Assembly: GCF_000385375.1 (NCBI RefSeq)
Contig: NZ_ARVV01000001.1
Location: forward strand, 1,860,001-1,924,000
Direction: 5' to 3'
Length of the DNA: 64,000 nt
Source of the DNA: Methyloversatilis discipulorum
GTDB taxonomy: Bacteria; Pseudomonadota; Gammaproteobacteria; Burkholderiales; Rhodocyclaceae
Below the pieces are notes generated by a model. It ran no database searches, was not told where the DNA came from, and saw only the letters and a list, made by a program, of their open reading frames with translations. Shown here piece after piece: positions 16,149 through 26,966 of this stretch (positions are counted from its first letter, which is position 1; every line of letters begins with the position of its first letter). A program made the position numbers and the translations under genes.

Positions 16149-17240
16149 ATGACTGCATCGCGTCGCCGCCTCGTTCTGGGGCTGTTCGTGCTCGCCGCCG
16201 CAGCGGCCGGCTATTACGGCTGGAAGCAGTACGCCGCACCGCCGGTGAGCGAGGCTTTCGCTTCCGGCAACGGGCGCATCGAGGCGACCGAGATCGATGT
16301 CGCCAGCAAGACCGGCGGCCGGCTGGAGAGCGTGGCGGTGCGCGAGGGTGACGACGTGAGCGCCGGCCAGGTCGTCGCGCTGATGGACGTGCGTGCGCAG
16401 CAAGCCGAACTGAAGATCAGCGACGCGCAGATCGAGCAGGCGAAGGCCACGCGCGCCGCGGCGGTCGCCGCGGTGGCGCAGCGGCAGAGCGATGTCGCAA
16501 CGGCTGGCGCGGTGGTGTCGCAGCGGCAGAGCCAGCTGGCGCTGGCGGAGAAGGACATCGAGCGCACGCAGCGGCTGGTCGACAAGGGTTTCATCTCCAC
16601 GCAGAAGCTGGACGTCGACCGCACCAGCAAGCAGTCGGCGCTGGACGCGCAGAAGGCGGCGTCCGCGCAGTTGCAGGGAGCGCGCTCGTCGATCGAGGCG
16701 GCGCGCGCCGCGGTGAAGCAGGCGGAGGCGGCGATCGAGGCGGCCGAGGCGCGCAGCGCGCGCATCCGCGTCGACCTGCAGGACGCGCAGCTGGTCGCGC
16801 CGGCCGACGGCCGCGTGCTGTACCGGCTGGCCGAACCGGGCGAGGTGCTGGCGGCGGGCGGCAAGGTGCTCACGCTGCTCGACATCACCGACGTCTACAT
16901 GACCATCTTCCTGCCCACCTCGCAGGCCGGCCGCGTCGCCATCGGCACCGAGGCGCGCATCGTGCTTGACGTGCGGCCGGATATTTCGATTCCCGCCAGC
17001 GTGAGCTTCGTGTCGCCGCAGGCGCAGTTCACGCCGAAGTCGGTCGAGACGCGCACCGAGCGCGAAAAGCTGATGTTCCGCGTGCGGGTCAAGATTCCGC
17101 CCGAGCTGCTGAAGGCGCACGCCAAACAGGTGAAGACCGGTCTGCCGGGCGTCGCCTGGGTGCGGCTCGATCCCGAAGCACCGTGGCCGGCGACGCTGCC
17201 GCCGCTGGTCGGTACGCCGAAGCCGTCAACGACGCCATGA
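16149..17240 (+). CDS. yhiI: HlyD-family membrane fusion protein (YhiI-like)
   Basis: 363 residues. An N-terminal anchor ([18 protein letters not shown]) is followed by a biotinyl-lipoyl half ([20 protein letters not shown]). Next comes a long Ala/Gln/Glu-rich coiled-coil hairpin (residues ~100-200), the second lipoyl half ([20 protein letters not shown]) and a beta-barrel. It would span the periplasm and link the ABC exporter to an outer-membrane channel. Its stop overlaps the start of the ATPase gene (ATGA), giving tight translational coupling. Order and content match E. coli yhiI-rbbA-yhhJ. Confidence 0.88.
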   Translation: MTASRRRLVLGLFVLAAAAAGYYGWKQYAAPPVSEAFASGNGRIEATEIDVASKTGGRLESVAVREGDDVSAGQVVALMDVRAQQAELKISDAQIEQAKATRAAAVAAVAQRQSDVATAGAVVSQRQSQLALAEKDIERTQRLVDKGFISTQKLDVDRTSKQSALDAQKAASAQLQGARSSIEAARAAVKQAEAAIEAAEARSARIRVDLQDAQLVAPADGRVLYRLAEPGEVLAAGGKVLTLLDITDVYMTIFLPTSQAGRVAIGTEARIVLDVRPDISIPASVSFVSPQAQFTPKSVETRTEREKLMFRVRVKIPPELLKAHAKQVKTGLPGVAWVRLDPEAPWPATLPPLVGTPKPSTTP

Positions 17241-19960
17241 CGGACACGGTCGCCCGGCTCGCCGGTGTCGGCCTGCGCTACGGCGACACGGTGGCGCTCG
17301 ACGACATCACGCTCGACATCCCGGCCGGCTGCATGGCCGGGCTGATCGGGCCGGACGGCGTCGGCAAGTCCAGCCTGCTGGCGCTGGTGGCCGGCGTGCG
17401 CGTGATCCAGCAGGGCGAGGTGGCTGTGCTGGGCGGCGACATGCGCGACCGCCACCACCGCGCCGCGGTGTGCCCGCGCATCGCCTACATGCCGCAGGGG
17501 CTGGGGCGGAATCTGTACATGACGCTGTCGGTGTTCGAGAACGTCGACTTCTTCGGCCGGCTGTTCGGCCACGCCACCCGCGAGCGCGAGGCGCGCATCG
17601 CCGAACTGCTGGACAGCACAGGGCTCGCCGCCTTCCGCGACCGCCCGGCCGGCAAGCTGTCGGGCGGCATGAAACAGAAGCTCGGCCTGTGCTGCGCGCT
17701 GATCCACGACCCCGACTTGCTGATACTGGACGAGCCCACCACCGGCGTCGATCCGCTGTCGCGTCGCCAGTTCTGGCAGTTGATCGAGCGCATCCGCGCG
17801 CGCCGGCCCGGCATGAGCGTGCTGGTGTCCAGCGCCTACATGGGCGAGGCGGCCGGTTTCGACTGGCTGGCGGCGATGGACGACGGCTGCGTGCTCGCCA
17901 CCGGCACGCCGGCCGAACTGCTGGCGCGCACCGGCGCCAAGGATCTCGACGCCGCCTTCATCGAGCTGCTGCCGCTGGCCAAACGCCAGGGGCATGAGGC
18001 GCTGGTGGTGCCGCCGCGCGTGGCGCAGGCGGATGGTCCGGCCATCGTCGCCGAAGGGCTCACGATGCGCTTTGGCGATTTCACCGCGGTCGACCACGTC
18101 GATTTCGAGATCGGCCGCGGCGAAATCTTCGGCTTCCTCGGCTCGAACGGCTGCGGTAAGACGACGACCATGAAAATGCTCACCGGCCTGCTGCCGCCGA
18201 GCGAGGGCAGGGCGCTGCTGTTCGGCCACGTGGTCGATGGCGGCGACATGGACACGCGCAAGCGCGTCGGCTTCATGACGCAGGCCTTTTCGCTGTACGG
18301 CGAACTGAGCGTGCGGCAGAACCTGGTATTGCACGCCCAGCTCTTTCACCTGCCGGCGGCCAGCATCGCGGCGCGCGTCGCCGAGATGGTCGAGCGCTTC
18401 GGTCTGGCCGAATACCTCGACACGCAGGCCGCCGGTCTGCCGCTGGGCATACGGCAGCGGCTGTCGCTGGCGGTGGCGGTGATCCACAAGCCGGACATGC
18501 TCATCCTCGACGAGCCGACCTCGGGCGTCGATCCGGTGGCGCGCGACGGCTTCTGGCGACTGCTGGTCGAACTGTCGCGCCAGGACGGCGTGACCATCTT
18601 CGTGTCCACCCACTTCATGAACGAGGGTGAGCGCTGCGACCGCATATCGCTGATGCACGCCGGCCGCGTGCTGGCCAGCGACACGCCGGCGGCGCTGATC
18701 GAGCGGCGCGGCGCCGCCTCGCTGGAAGAGGCCTTCGTCGCCTACCTCGAAGAGGCGACTGGCGACGGCGCGCAGGCAGTGGCCACCGAGGCGCCCGTCG
18801 CGGCGCCACCCGCTCAGCCCGCCGCGCCGCCCGCGCCTTTCAGCCGGCGCCGGCTGCTCGCCTACGCGCGGCGCGAGTGGCTGGAAGTGCTGCGCGACCC
18901 GGTGCGGCTTACCTTCGCGCTGCTCGGCTCGGTCATCATGGTGCTCATCCTCGGCTATGGCATTTCGATGGACGTCGAGGACCTGAAGTTCGCCGTGCTC
19001 GACCGCGACGACACGCCGGAAAGCCGCGCCTACATCGAGAACATGGCGGGCTCGCGTTACTTCATCGAACAGCCGCCGCTGGCCGGCAGCGACGAACTGG
19101 ACCGCCGCATGCGTGCCGGCGAACTGAGCGTGGCGCTGGAAATACCGCCGGAATTCGGGCGCCGGCTGCGCAGCGGTCACGCGGTCGAGATCGGCGTCTG
19201 GGTCGATGGCGCCATGCCTTTCCGCGCCGAAACGACGCTGGGCTACGTGCAGGGCCTGCACGCCGACTTCCTGCAGCAGGCGGCGGTACGCGAGGGGCTG
19301 CCGGCGACGGCGTATCCGGCGAAGCTGGACATGCGCTACCGCTACAACCAGGACTTCCGCAGCGTGTTCGCGATGGTGCCGGCGGTTATTCCGCTGCTGC
19401 TCACCTTCATCCCGGCCATCCTGATGGCGGTCGGCGTGGTGCGCGAGAAGGAACTGGGTTCGATCACCAATCTGTACGCGACGCCGGTCACCCGTCTGGA
19501 ATTCCTGATCGGCAAGCAGCTGCCTTACATCGCCGTCAGCATGGTGAGCTTCTACGGGCTGGTGCTGCTCGCGGTGTTCGTGTTCGAGGTGCCGCTGAAA
19601 GGCAGCCTGCTGTCGCTGAGCCTCGGCGCGCTCATCTTCGTCACCGCCACCACCGGCCTCGGCCTGCTGATGTCCTCGTTCGCGCGCACGCAGATCGCGG
19701 CACTCGCGGCGACAGCGGTGGTGACCATGCTGGCGACGGTCACCTTCTCCGGGCTCACGCATCCGGTGTCTTCGCTCGAAGGCGTCGGCCGCACGATAGG
19801 CACCTTCTTCCCGGCGACCTATTTCCTGAACATCAGCCGCGGCCTGTTCACCAAGGCGCTCGAAATGCGCGACCTGTACGCCGACTTCCTCGCGCTGGCC
19901 GCCTTCGTGCCGGTGCTTACCGTGCTCAGCGTGTGGCTGCTGAAGAAGCAGGAGCGATGA
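17237..19960 (+). CDS. rbbA: Ribosome-associated ATPase/putative transporter RbbA (ABC-ABC-permease)
   Basis: 907 residues. Two ABC ATPase domains come first: Walker [10 protein letters not shown] and GSNGCGKTT, Walker [14 protein letters not shown] and [13 protein letters not shown]. The first has a normal signature (LSGGMKQKL) and the second a weak one (LPLGIRQRL). From residue ~530 an ABC-2 permease follows, with about six helices and a large periplasmic loop. This fused layout is that of RbbA, reported to bind ribosomes in E. coli, though the permease part implies export. It overlaps both neighbours by 4 bp. Confidence 0.9.
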   Translation: MTDTVARLAGVGLRYGDTVALDDITLDIPAGCMAGLIGPDGVGKSSLLALVAGVRVIQQGEVAVLGGDMRDRHHRAAVCPRIAYMPQGLGRNLYMTLSVFENVDFFGRLFGHATREREARIAELLDSTGLAAFRDRPAGKLSGGMKQKLGLCCALIHDPDLLILDEPTTGVDPLSRRQFWQLIERIRARRPGMSVLVSSAYMGEAAGFDWLAAMDDGCVLATGTPAELLARTGAKDLDAAFIELLPLAKRQGHEALVVPPRVAQADGPAIVAEGLTMRFGDFTAVDHVDFEIGRGEIFGFLGSNGCGKTTTMKMLTGLLPPSEGRALLFGHVVDGGDMDTRKRVGFMTQAFSLYGELSVRQNLVLHAQLFHLPAASIAARVAEMVERFGLAEYLDTQAAGLPLGIRQRLSLAVAVIHKPDMLILDEPTSGVDPVARDGFWRLLVELSRQDGVTIFVSTHFMNEGERCDRISLMHAGRVLASDTPAALIERRGAASLEEAFVAYLEEATGDGAQAVATEAPVAAPPAQPAAPPAPFSRRRLLAYARREWLEVLRDPVRLTFALLGSVIMVLILGYGISMDVEDLKFAVLDRDDTPESRAYIENMAGSRYFIEQPPLAGSDELDRRMRAGELSVALEIPPEFGRRLRSGHAVEIGVWVDGAMPFRAETTLGYVQGLHADFLQQAAVREGLPATAYPAKLDMRYRYNQDFRSVFAMVPAVIPLLLTFIPAILMAVGVVREKELGSITNLYATPVTRLEFLIGKQLPYIAVSMVSFYGLVLLAVFVFEVPLKGSLLSLSLGALIFVTATTGLGLLMSSFARTQIAALAATAVVTMLATVTFSGLTHPVSSLEGVGRTIGTFFPATYFLNISRGLFTKALEMRDLYADFLALAAFVPVLTVLSVWLLKKQER

Positions 19961-21087
19961 TGAGGAGGCGCTTTCTCAACGCCTGGCGGCTCGGGCTCAA
20001 GGAACTGATGAGCCTGTGGAACGACAAGGTGCTGCTCATCATGATCGTGTGGGCCTTCTCCGGCGGCATCTACAGCGCGTCGACGGCGACCTCGCAGGAG
20101 CTGCACAACGCGCCCATCGGCATCGTGGACGAGGACCGCTCGGTACTGAGCGAGCGCATCGCCGGCGCCTTCTACGGCCCGTACTTCCGGCCGCCGGAAA
20201 TGATCACGGAGGGGCAGGGCGACGCCGGGCTGGACGCCGGCCTGTACACCTTCGTCATGGTCATTCCGCCCGATTTCGAGCGCGACGTGCTGGCCGGCGC
20301 GCAACCGTCGATACAGGTGAACATCGACGCGATGCGGGTGAGCCAGGCTTTCATTGGCGCCAACTACATCCAGAACATCGTGCTCGGCGAGGCGGTCGAG
20401 TTCGTGCAGCACCGGCGCAGCGAGACGGTGGCGCCGATCTCGCTCGCGCCCACCATCCTGTTCAATCCCAACCTGACCAGCGCCTGGTTCGGCAGCGTGA
20501 TGGAAATCATCAACAACGTGACCATGCTGTCGGTCATCCTGACTGGTGCTGCGCTGATCCGCGAGCGCGAGCACGGCACGCTGGAACACCTGCTGGTGAT
20601 GCCGCTCGGCGCCTTCGAAATCATGCTGGCCAAGGTGTGGTCGATGGCGCTGGTGGTGTGGGTGGCGGTGCTGCTGTCGCTGTACTTCGTGGTCGAGCGC
20701 GCGCTGGCGGTGCCGATCGCCGGCTCGATTCCGCTGTTCATGGCCGGCACGCTGGTGCAGCTGCTGGCCACCACTTCGCTCGGCATCTTCATCGGCACGC
20801 TGTCGCGCAACATGCCGCAGCTTGGGTTGATGATGATCCTCGTTATCCTGCCCCTGGAGCTGCTGTCCGGCGGCATGACGCCGCGCGAGAGCATGCCGCA
20901 GGCGGTACAGGCCATCATGCAGTTCGCGCCCACCACCCACTTCGTCAGCCTCGCCCAGGCGGTGCTCTACCGCGGCGCCGGCCTCGACGTGGTCTGGCCC
21001 AGCCTGCTCGCGATCGCCGCCATCGCGGCGGCCTTCTTCACCGCCTCGCTGCTGATGTTCAGGCGCAGCATCGCAGCGCAGGGCTGA
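19957..21087 (+). CDS. yhhJ: ABC-2 type permease (YhhJ-like)
   Basis: 376 residues. One N-terminal helix ([20 protein letters not shown]) is followed by a ~140-residue periplasmic domain and five C-terminal helices, the ABC-2 permease plan (YhgE/Pip-DrrB-NatB group). It carries the family segments [18 protein letters not shown] and [18 protein letters not shown]. It should pair with the permease half of RbbA to make the export channel. It starts at an ATGATG overlapping the rbbA stop. The gene ends just before a long array of palindromic repeats. Confidence 0.88.
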   Translation: MMRRRFLNAWRLGLKELMSLWNDKVLLIMIVWAFSGGIYSASTATSQELHNAPIGIVDEDRSVLSERIAGAFYGPYFRPPEMITEGQGDAGLDAGLYTFVMVIPPDFERDVLAGAQPSIQVNIDAMRVSQAFIGANYIQNIVLGEAVEFVQHRRSETVAPISLAPTILFNPNLTSAWFGSVMEIINNVTMLSVILTGAALIREREHGTLEHLLVMPLGAFEIMLAKVWSMALVVWVAVLLSLYFVVERALAVPIAGSIPLFMAGTLVQLLATTSLGIFIGTLSRNMPQLGLMMILVILPLELLSGGMTPRESMPQAVQAIMQFAPTTHFVSLAQAVLYRGAGLDVVWPSLLAIAAIAAAFFTASLLMFRRSIAAQG

Positions 21088-21800
21088 GGTTTGAGCGCTG
21101 CAGTCGGGGTCAGAAGACCCCTCCCACAGAACCCCGGCTCCGACCACGGGTCGGGCGCGATCCCGGTGGGAGCGGCCTTGGCCGCGACACGGCTACGGGA
21201 TCTCGGGTCTGGCTCCCGCAGCCGGTCTGGCGCACGCCTTTGTAGGAGCGGTCTTCCGCCCGCGACAGGGCCTCTGCTGTCCGCAGGCTTCGATGCAAGC
21301 TGCGGTCGGGGTCAGAAGACCCCTCCCACAGAACCCCGGCTCCGACCACGGATCGGGCGCGATCCCGGTGGGAGCGGCCTTGGCCGCGACGCGGCCACAG
21401 GATATCGGGTCTGGCTCCCGCAGCCGGTCTGGCGCACGCCCCTGTAGGAGCGGTCTTCCGACCGCGACAGGGCCTCTGCTGTCCGCAGGCTTCGATGCAG
21501 GCCGCAGTCGGGGTCAGAAGACCCCTCCCACAGAACCCCGGCTCCGACCGCGAATCGGGCGCATCTCCGGTAGGAGCGGCCTTGGCCGCGACGGGGCCTC
21601 TGCTGTCCGCAGGCTTCGATGCAGGCTGCGGTCGAGGTCAGAGGACCCCTCCTACAGCACCCCGGCTCCGACCGCGAATCGGGCGCGATCCCTGTGGGAG
21701 CGGCCTTGGCCGCGACAGGGCCTCTGTTGTCGGCAGGCTTAGATGCAGGCCGCAGTCGGGGTCAGAAGACCCCTCCTATTGAACCCGGTTTGATCTCCGC
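21088..21800 (+). repeat. Array of palindromic intergenic repeats (five units)
   Basis: Five imperfect copies of a composite unit between the convergent yhhJ and ovoB genes. Each joins a GCGGCC-TT-GGCCGC hairpin within GTGGGAGCGGCCTTGGCC, a linker with GGCTTCGATGCAGGC, and the GGGGTCAGAAGACCCC palindrome followed by TCCCACAGA. GGTCAGAAGACC-type cores fall near 21108, 21310, 21509, 21631 and 21755, so spacing is about 200 then about 125 bp. No protein is supported here. Confidence 0.85.
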
Positions 21801-21807
21801 GCTGGCG

Positions 21808-22995
21808 TCAGCGCCGTGCAAGCGCCTGTTCAAGCCGCACCAGCGCGTCGCGGATGACCGCGCGCGACGAGGCGAGGTTGAGGCGCATGTGGCCGCTGCC
21901 GCCGGTGCCGAAGGTCTTGCCCGGGTTCAGGCCGAGGCCGGCGCCGATGAAGAAGTCGCGCAGCGCGTCGTCGTCGAGACCGAGGCCGCGGCAGTCCAGC
22001 CACAGCAGGTACGTGCCTTCCGGTGCGACAGGGTGTATGCCGCGCAGGCGGTGGGTGACGGTGTCGATCACCTCGTCGCGCGTGGTTTCGAGATAGTCCA
22101 TCAGCGCGTCCAGCCACGGCCCGCCGTCGCGGTAGGCGGCTTCGAAGGCGGCGACGCTGAACGGATTGGAGGCACTCACATGCAGCGTGCCGAACACGCG
22201 CTCGACCGCGCGTCGCTCGGCGTCGTCGGCGATCAGCGCGGACAGGCCCAGACCGGGCACGTTGAAGGTCTTGCTCGGCGCCACCGTGGTCAGCACGCGG
22301 TCGCCGGGGCGCGCCAGCGTGGCCAGCGGCAGGTGGCGCACGCCGGGGTAGGTGAGGTCGGCGTGGATTTCATCGGACAGCACGACCAGTTCGTGGCGGC
22401 GGGCAATCGCCAGCAAGGTGTCCAGTTCCTCGTGCGACCACACGCGGCCCACCGGGTTGTGCGGCGAGCAGAGCAGCAGCAGTTTCGATCCGGCGCGCGC
22501 GGCGCAGCCTTCGAGCTGGTCGAAATCCATGGTCCAGCGGCCGTCGCGCTCGATCAGCGGGTTTTCGACGACGCGCCGGCCGGTGTCACGGATGGCCGAG
22601 AAGAAGGGCGGATAGACCGGCGGCTGCACGATCACGTTGTCGCCAGGCTTGGTGAAGGCCTGCACCGCGGCATACAGCGTCGGCACGACGCCCGGGCAGA
22701 AATGGATGTGCTCGCGCGCGACGTTCCAGCCGTGGCGCGCGGCCAGCCAGCGCTCCAGCGCTTCGAAGGCGCCGTCCGGGTACAGCGTGTAGCCATAGAC
22801 CGGGTGACGCGCCCGCTCGGCCAGTGCGGCGACCACGGCCGGTGGCGCGGCGAAGTCCATGTCGGCCACCCACAGCGGGGTGACCTGCTCGGTGCCGAAC
22901 ACCGCGGCGCGGCCGTCGTGCTTGACGCTGGCCGTGCCGTCGCGCGAGATCGGCTGATCGAAATCGAAGGAAGTGCTCAGCGTACGCGCTCCCAC
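21808..22995 (-). CDS. ovoB: PLP-dependent C-S lyase of ovothiol biosynthesis (OvoB; MalY/PatB family)
   Basis: 395 residues, a fold-type I aminotransferase of the MalY/PatB cystathionine beta-lyase group. Visible are VADMDFAAPPAVVAAL, the NP(V)G substrate region (CSPHNPVGRVW), the aspartate of SDEIHADLTY and the PLP lysine in APSKTFNVPGLG. In ovothiol synthesis this enzyme cleaves the C-S bond of 5-histidylcysteine sulfoxide to give 5-thiohistidine. The gene overlaps the end of ovoA by 19 bp, starting at a GTG, which supports that role over general cystathionine lysis. Cytosolic. Confidence 0.82.
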   Translation of the reverse strand: MGARTLSTSFDFDQPISRDGTASVKHDGRAAVFGTEQVTPLWVADMDFAAPPAVVAALAERARHPVYGYTLYPDGAFEALERWLAARHGWNVAREHIHFCPGVVPTLYAAVQAFTKPGDNVIVQPPVYPPFFSAIRDTGRRVVENPLIERDGRWTMDFDQLEGCAARAGSKLLLLCSPHNPVGRVWSHEELDTLLAIARRHELVVLSDEIHADLTYPGVRHLPLATLARPGDRVLTTVAPSKTFNVPGLGLSALIADDAERRAVERVFGTLHVSASNPFSVAAFEAAYRDGGPWLDALMDYLETTRDEVIDTVTHRLRGIHPVAPEGTYLLWLDCRGLGLDDDALRDFFIGAGLGLNPGKTFGTGGSGHMRLNLASSRAVIRDALVRLEQALARR

Positions 22996-25106
22996 AGCGT
23001 CACTTCGGCCAGCGTGTGCTGGTGCTTGCGACGGGTTTCGCGGATGACGAAGGGCACGTCGCGCGGCGCGCCGACCATGCGGAAGCGCTCGCCCAGTACG
23101 GCCTTCAGGCCGTCCAGCGTGGTCCAGCTCTCGCCATCCTTCTTGAAGCCGCCCAGCCAGTCCTCGCGTTTCGTGTGTTCCTCCAGCCAGGTGTAGGGCG
23201 AGGTGATCATCAGCAGGCCGCCGACGTTCAGCCGCTCGTGCACCGCCGACAGGAAGGCCTTCGGGTCGTACAGCCGGTCGATCAGGTTGGCGGCGACGAT
23301 GAGGTCGTAGCCGGTCAGTACGCTCTTCAGATTGCAGGCGTCGCCCTGCATGAACTCGACCCGGCCGCGCACCGACTCCAGCCCCATGTCGGCCAGGCGG
23401 CGCGTCTTGTAAGACACCAGCTCGCCCTCGTCGACCAGCGTGTAGCGCAGTTCGCCCTGTTCGGCCAGGTGCACGCCGGCGTTGATGAAGCGGGCCGAGA
23501 AGTCGACGCCGGTCACGTGTTCGAAGCGACGGGCCAGTTCGAAGCTGGCGCGACCGGTGGCGCAGCCGAGGTCGAGCGCGCGCCGCGCAGGCCGGTCACC
23601 CATTGCCTCGATGGCGATGGTCGCCAGCGCCTTCGGGAAGTTGGGCACGCCGAAGTACTCGTCGCCGTAGTGGAATTCGGCGTACTCGGACAGCTGCCGG
23701 TCGCTTTCGTAATAGACGTTCGGCGCGCTGGCCGGTGCATCGCTGATCACGTATCGGAACCCCGCATGCTGGAAGAAGTGGCGGCGGAAGGCGTAGCGCG
23801 ATTCGCGCGTTGCCTCGTTGCCACAGGAAACCCACGCGCCGCCCTTCATCAGGGTGTGACGCGCGTCGAAGGTGGGCGTCGAGAAATCGTCGTAGATCGG
23901 GTGCACGTCGAAGCCGGCGAAGGGGTAGATCGGCGTCTCCGTCCATTGCCAGACATTGCCGACCACGTCGAAGAAGTCGCCGTGGGCGAAACGATCGACT
24001 GGGCAGGACGACGCCCAGTGGTCGAGGTGCAGGTTGGCGGGCGCCTTGGTATTCACAGGCACTTCGGCGACGCCGGCGACGTCGTACAGGCGGTACCACT
24101 CGTCCTCGGTCGGCAGCCGTACCGGGCGACCGGTCTTCGCCGCCTTCCACTTGCAGAAGGCGCGCGCCTCGTGACAGTTGGTTTCGACCGGCCAGTTCCA
24201 CGGCATCGGCACTTCTTCGAGCATCAGTCGCAGCTGCCAGCCCTCAGGCTTGCGCCGCCAGAACTCCGGGTGATCGACGCCGGCCTGCAGCCGGAAATCG
24301 CGCCAGCCCCTGCCTTCGTCGTCCCACCAGGCGTCGTTGCGGTAGCCGCCGTCGTCGATGAATTCGAGGAATTCGCGGTTGCTGACGATATGCCGGCTCG
24401 CTTCGAACGCCGCCACCGCGACTTCGCGCGTTTCGTATTCGTTGTCCCAGCCGTAGATCGGGTCGTCGCGGCGCCGGCCCATGCGCGCAAGGCCGGCCGT
24501 CACCGGAACAGTCGTATTCTCCGGCGCTTCGCCGCTGTCGCGACAGGGCGCCCAGGCCGGATGAGTGCGCACGAATTCGAGCCGGCTCTGGCGGATCAGC
24601 ACCGACGATGTTTCGAGGTGGATGCGCTCGTGTTCGATGCCCATGATGATGCTCCACCACGGGTTGCTCCAATTCACCGGCAGCGTGAGCGGCGCCTCGT
24701 TGATGACCCGGTCCACCAGACGCCGGACTTCGTTGCGGTAGTCGCGCACCGCCTGCACGCTCGGCCAGTCGTAGTTCGCCTCGTTGAGGTCGTCCCAGCT
24801 CATTTCATCGACGCCGACCGCGAACATCGATTCGAAGCGCGGATTGATGCGCTCATGGATCAGCCCGGCCAGCAGCAGCTTGTTCACGAAGAAGGTCGCG
24901 GTGTGGCCGAGATAGAAGATGAGCGGGTGGCGCAGCGCGATCGGCTTGCGGTAGTAGGCCTCGTCGCAGGTGAGCACTTCGAACAGCTGTTCGTAGCGGC
25001 TGAAGGTCGCGTGGAAGTAGTCGCGCAGCGTGCTGCGCATGGCGGCGGGATCGGTCGCGTCGAGTCGCGGCGTGCGCAGGAAGAGGACGTCCTGGTGGGC
25101 TTGCAT
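22977..25106 (-). CDS. ovoA: 5-histidylcysteine sulfoxide synthase / 4-mercaptohistidine N1-methyltransferase OvoA
   Basis: 709 residues from the ATG at 25106. A further ATG 20 codons upstream exists, but that stretch is proline-rich and unlike the family. Domains in order: DinB-like iron domain with the H-x3-H-x-E motif (EHERIHLETS near residue 180), FGE-sulfatase domain (residues ~200-460, VGNVWQWTETP, LMKGGAWVSCGNEATRESR), and a C-terminal SAM methyltransferase (ALDLGCATGRASFEL). OvoA joins cysteine to histidine C5 with O2 and later methylates 5-thiohistidine to ovothiol A. The full three-domain form plus ovoB gives a complete pathway. Confidence 0.92.
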   Translation of the reverse strand: MQAHQDVLFLRTPRLDATDPAAMRSTLRDYFHATFSRYEQLFEVLTCDEAYYRKPIALRHPLIFYLGHTATFFVNKLLLAGLIHERINPRFESMFAVGVDEMSWDDLNEANYDWPSVQAVRDYRNEVRRLVDRVINEAPLTLPVNWSNPWWSIIMGIEHERIHLETSSVLIRQSRLEFVRTHPAWAPCRDSGEAPENTTVPVTAGLARMGRRRDDPIYGWDNEYETREVAVAAFEASRHIVSNREFLEFIDDGGYRNDAWWDDEGRGWRDFRLQAGVDHPEFWRRKPEGWQLRLMLEEVPMPWNWPVETNCHEARAFCKWKAAKTGRPVRLPTEDEWYRLYDVAGVAEVPVNTKAPANLHLDHWASSCPVDRFAHGDFFDVVGNVWQWTETPIYPFAGFDVHPIYDDFSTPTFDARHTLMKGGAWVSCGNEATRESRYAFRRHFFQHAGFRYVISDAPASAPNVYYESDRQLSEYAEFHYGDEYFGVPNFPKALATIAIEAMGDRPARRALDLGCATGRASFELARRFEHVTGVDFSARFINAGVHLAEQGELRYTLVDEGELVSYKTRRLADMGLESVRGRVEFMQGDACNLKSVLTGYDLIVAANLIDRLYDPKAFLSAVHERLNVGGLLMITSPYTWLEEHTKREDWLGGFKKDGESWTTLDGLKAVLGERFRMVGAPRDVPFVIRETRRKHQHTLAEVTLWERVR

Positions 25107-25275
25107 GCTCTTGTTGTACTCCGGCGGATGCGGGTGTTGGAGGGGCGGCCGGTGGCTTGGGATCATGGCGCGATCATCCCGGTGAACGGACGTTTCCGGC
25201 TGCCGTCGCGCGTGAGACGCGGTGCGGCGCCGGTAAGTTCAGACATTGTGCCGCGACCGGCGCGGCGTGCGCGTG

Positions 25276-26187
25276 TCACGCCGGCTCCGGCGCGAAGGCG
25301 GCACTGTCACTGCCCAGTTCGCGCTTCAGCCAGTCGACCAGCAGCCGGGTGCGGCCAGGCAGCAGGCGGGCGTGCGGATAGATGACGTTCACCGGCCGCG
25401 GCGGCGGTTCGAAATCGCGCAGCACGATGCGCAGTTCGCCGCGCTCGAGCTGCGGCCGCACCTGATAGCAAAGGAAGAGCCCGAAGCCGGCGCCGGCCGT
25501 GCAGGCGTCCACCGCCGGAGCGATGTGGTTGAACTCGAGATTGCCGGTGACCGGCACCTGCAGCGCGCGGCCGTTCGTCCTGAAGGTCCATGCAAAGCTG
25601 GAAGCGCCGGTAAAGCGCACGCAGGGGGCGTGACGCAGCGCGTCCGGATGCGTCGGTTCGCCGCGCTCGGCGAGCAGGGCCGGGCTGGCGACGACGACGC
25701 GGCGTATCGAACCCAGCGGCTGGGCCACCAGGCCGGAGTCGTCGAGCGCGCCGATGCGCACGCCGACGTCGATGCCTTCCTCAAGCAGATTGACCACGCG
25801 GTCGTGCAGCAGCACGCGCAGTTTCACGCGCGGATGGCGCAGCGCGAAACGGGTGACCGCGGGCGCGACATACATCTGGCCGAACTGCACCGGCGCGGTC
25901 AGCGTGATCGGCCCCGACGGCTCGGACGCGCCTTCCTTCAGTGCGTCCTCGGCGTCCTGTACCGCCGACAGCACCTGACGGCAGCTTTCGAGATAGCTGC
26001 GCCCTTCGTCGGTCAGCGCGATCCGTCGCGTCGTCCGGTTCATCAGGCGTGCGCCCAGATGTGCCTCCAGCGCCGCCAGCGTGCGCACGACGGCCGGCAG
26101 CGAACTGTCGAGTGTCCGTGCGGCCGCAGTGAGGCTGCCCTGTTCGGCGATTTCGACGAAGGTGCGCATGGCCCTGAGTGTGTCCAT
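25276..26187 (-). CDS. LysR-family transcriptional regulator
   Basis: 303 residues. The N-terminal winged helix (MRTFVEIAEQGSLTAAARTL ... LNRTTRRIALTDEGRSYLE-type region) is followed by a LysR substrate-binding domain from about residue 90. It belongs to the CrgA/AaeR-like subgroup. It is divergent from the glutathione S-transferase gene with 126 bp between the starts, so it most likely controls that gene and the PNPOx-like gene behind it. The inducer is unknown. Confidence 0.88.
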   Translation of the reverse strand: MDTLRAMRTFVEIAEQGSLTAAARTLDSSLPAVVRTLAALEAHLGARLMNRTTRRIALTDEGRSYLESCRQVLSAVQDAEDALKEGASEPSGPITLTAPVQFGQMYVAPAVTRFALRHPRVKLRVLLHDRVVNLLEEGIDVGVRIGALDDSGLVAQPLGSIRRVVVASPALLAERGEPTHPDALRHAPCVRFTGASSFAWTFRTNGRALQVPVTGNLEFNHIAPAVDACTAGAGFGLFLCYQVRPQLERGELRIVLRDFEPPPRPVNVIYPHARLLPGRTRLLVDWLKRELGSDSAAFAPEPA

Positions 26188-26313
26188 GCCGCGATATTAC
26201 TGCGCCAGGTGGATGAGTGTTATCCGGTTTCGCTCATTTATTGCTCCATGCGGATTTCGGATACTCCATTCCGTCGCCACACGGCGCCGCAAAATCAACC
26301 CGAGGAGCCTGCA

Positions 26314-26961
26314 ATGTCCCTGATCGCCACGCACCAACCGGATGCCCCCATCGTGCTGAACGGCTTCAAGCTGTCCGGCCACAGTCATCGGGTCGAACTG
26401 TTCCTCGAACTGCTCGGCCTGCCCTACGAATTCCGCCAGGTCGATCTGGCCGGCGGCGAACACAAGAAACCGGCCTTCCTGGCGAAGAACTGCTTCGGTC
26501 AGGTGCCGGTGATCGAGGACGGCGCCACCGTCATCGCCGATTCGAACGCCATCCTGGTCTATCTGGCACAGCGCTACGCCCCCGGCCGCTGGCTGCCGCA
26601 GGACCCGGCAGGCCAGGCCGAGGTGCAGCGCTGGCTCACCGTCGCGGCCGGCCTGGTCGTCTTCGGCCCGGCCGCCGCAAGGCTGGTGACGCTGTTCCGC
26701 GCCCAGTTCGACACGCAGGAGGTGATCGCCCGCGCGCATCGGCTGCTCGCCGTGATGGACGGCGAACTGGCTGGCCGCGACTGGCTGGTCGGCAGCGCGC
26801 CGACGCTGGCGGACGTCGCGGTGTACACCTACGTGGCACACGCGCCGGAAGGCAATGTGTCGCTCGACGACTATCCGAACGTGCGCGCCTGGCTCGCCCG
26901 TGTCGAAGCGCTGCCCGGCTTCGTCGCGATGCCGGTGAGCAAGGTCGGCCTGCGCGCCTGA
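26314..26961 (+). CDS. Glutathione S-transferase family protein
   Basis: 215 residues. The N-terminal thioredoxin-like domain has the cis-Pro region FGQVPVIEDG and the glutathione contact ADSNAILVYLA. The C-terminal helical domain has the capping motif PTLADVAVYTYVA. The N-terminal GFKLSGHSHRVELFLELL offers Ser/His as the catalytic candidate. Cytosolic conjugation or reduction of electrophiles is the likely role. The ATG follows CGAGGAGCC. The next gene starts 5 bp after the stop, so the two form an operon. Confidence 0.88.
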   Translation: MSLIATHQPDAPIVLNGFKLSGHSHRVELFLELLGLPYEFRQVDLAGGEHKKPAFLAKNCFGQVPVIEDGATVIADSNAILVYLAQRYAPGRWLPQDPAGQAEVQRWLTVAAGLVVFGPAAARLVTLFRAQFDTQEVIARAHRLLAVMDGELAGRDWLVGSAPTLADVAVYTYVAHAPEGNVSLDDYPNVRAWLARVEALPGFVAMPVSKVGLRA

Positions 26962-26966
26962 TCGCC

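Noticed and set aside
16895..19762. 955-codon open frame antisense to rbbA
   Set aside because: Same artefact; the translation is biased and rbbA has all ABC motifs in the other strand.
21088..21800. CRISPR-like array in the repeated intergenic DNA
   Set aside because: Repeats are long, palindromic, unevenly spaced (about 120 and 200 bp) and the intervening DNA is itself repeated, so there are no spacers.
23016..25385. A 789-codon open frame antisense to ovoA
   Set aside because: It is a composition artefact of high-GC coding DNA; the residues are Arg/His/Gln/Ala-rich with no motif, and the opposite strand encodes a clear three-domain enzyme.
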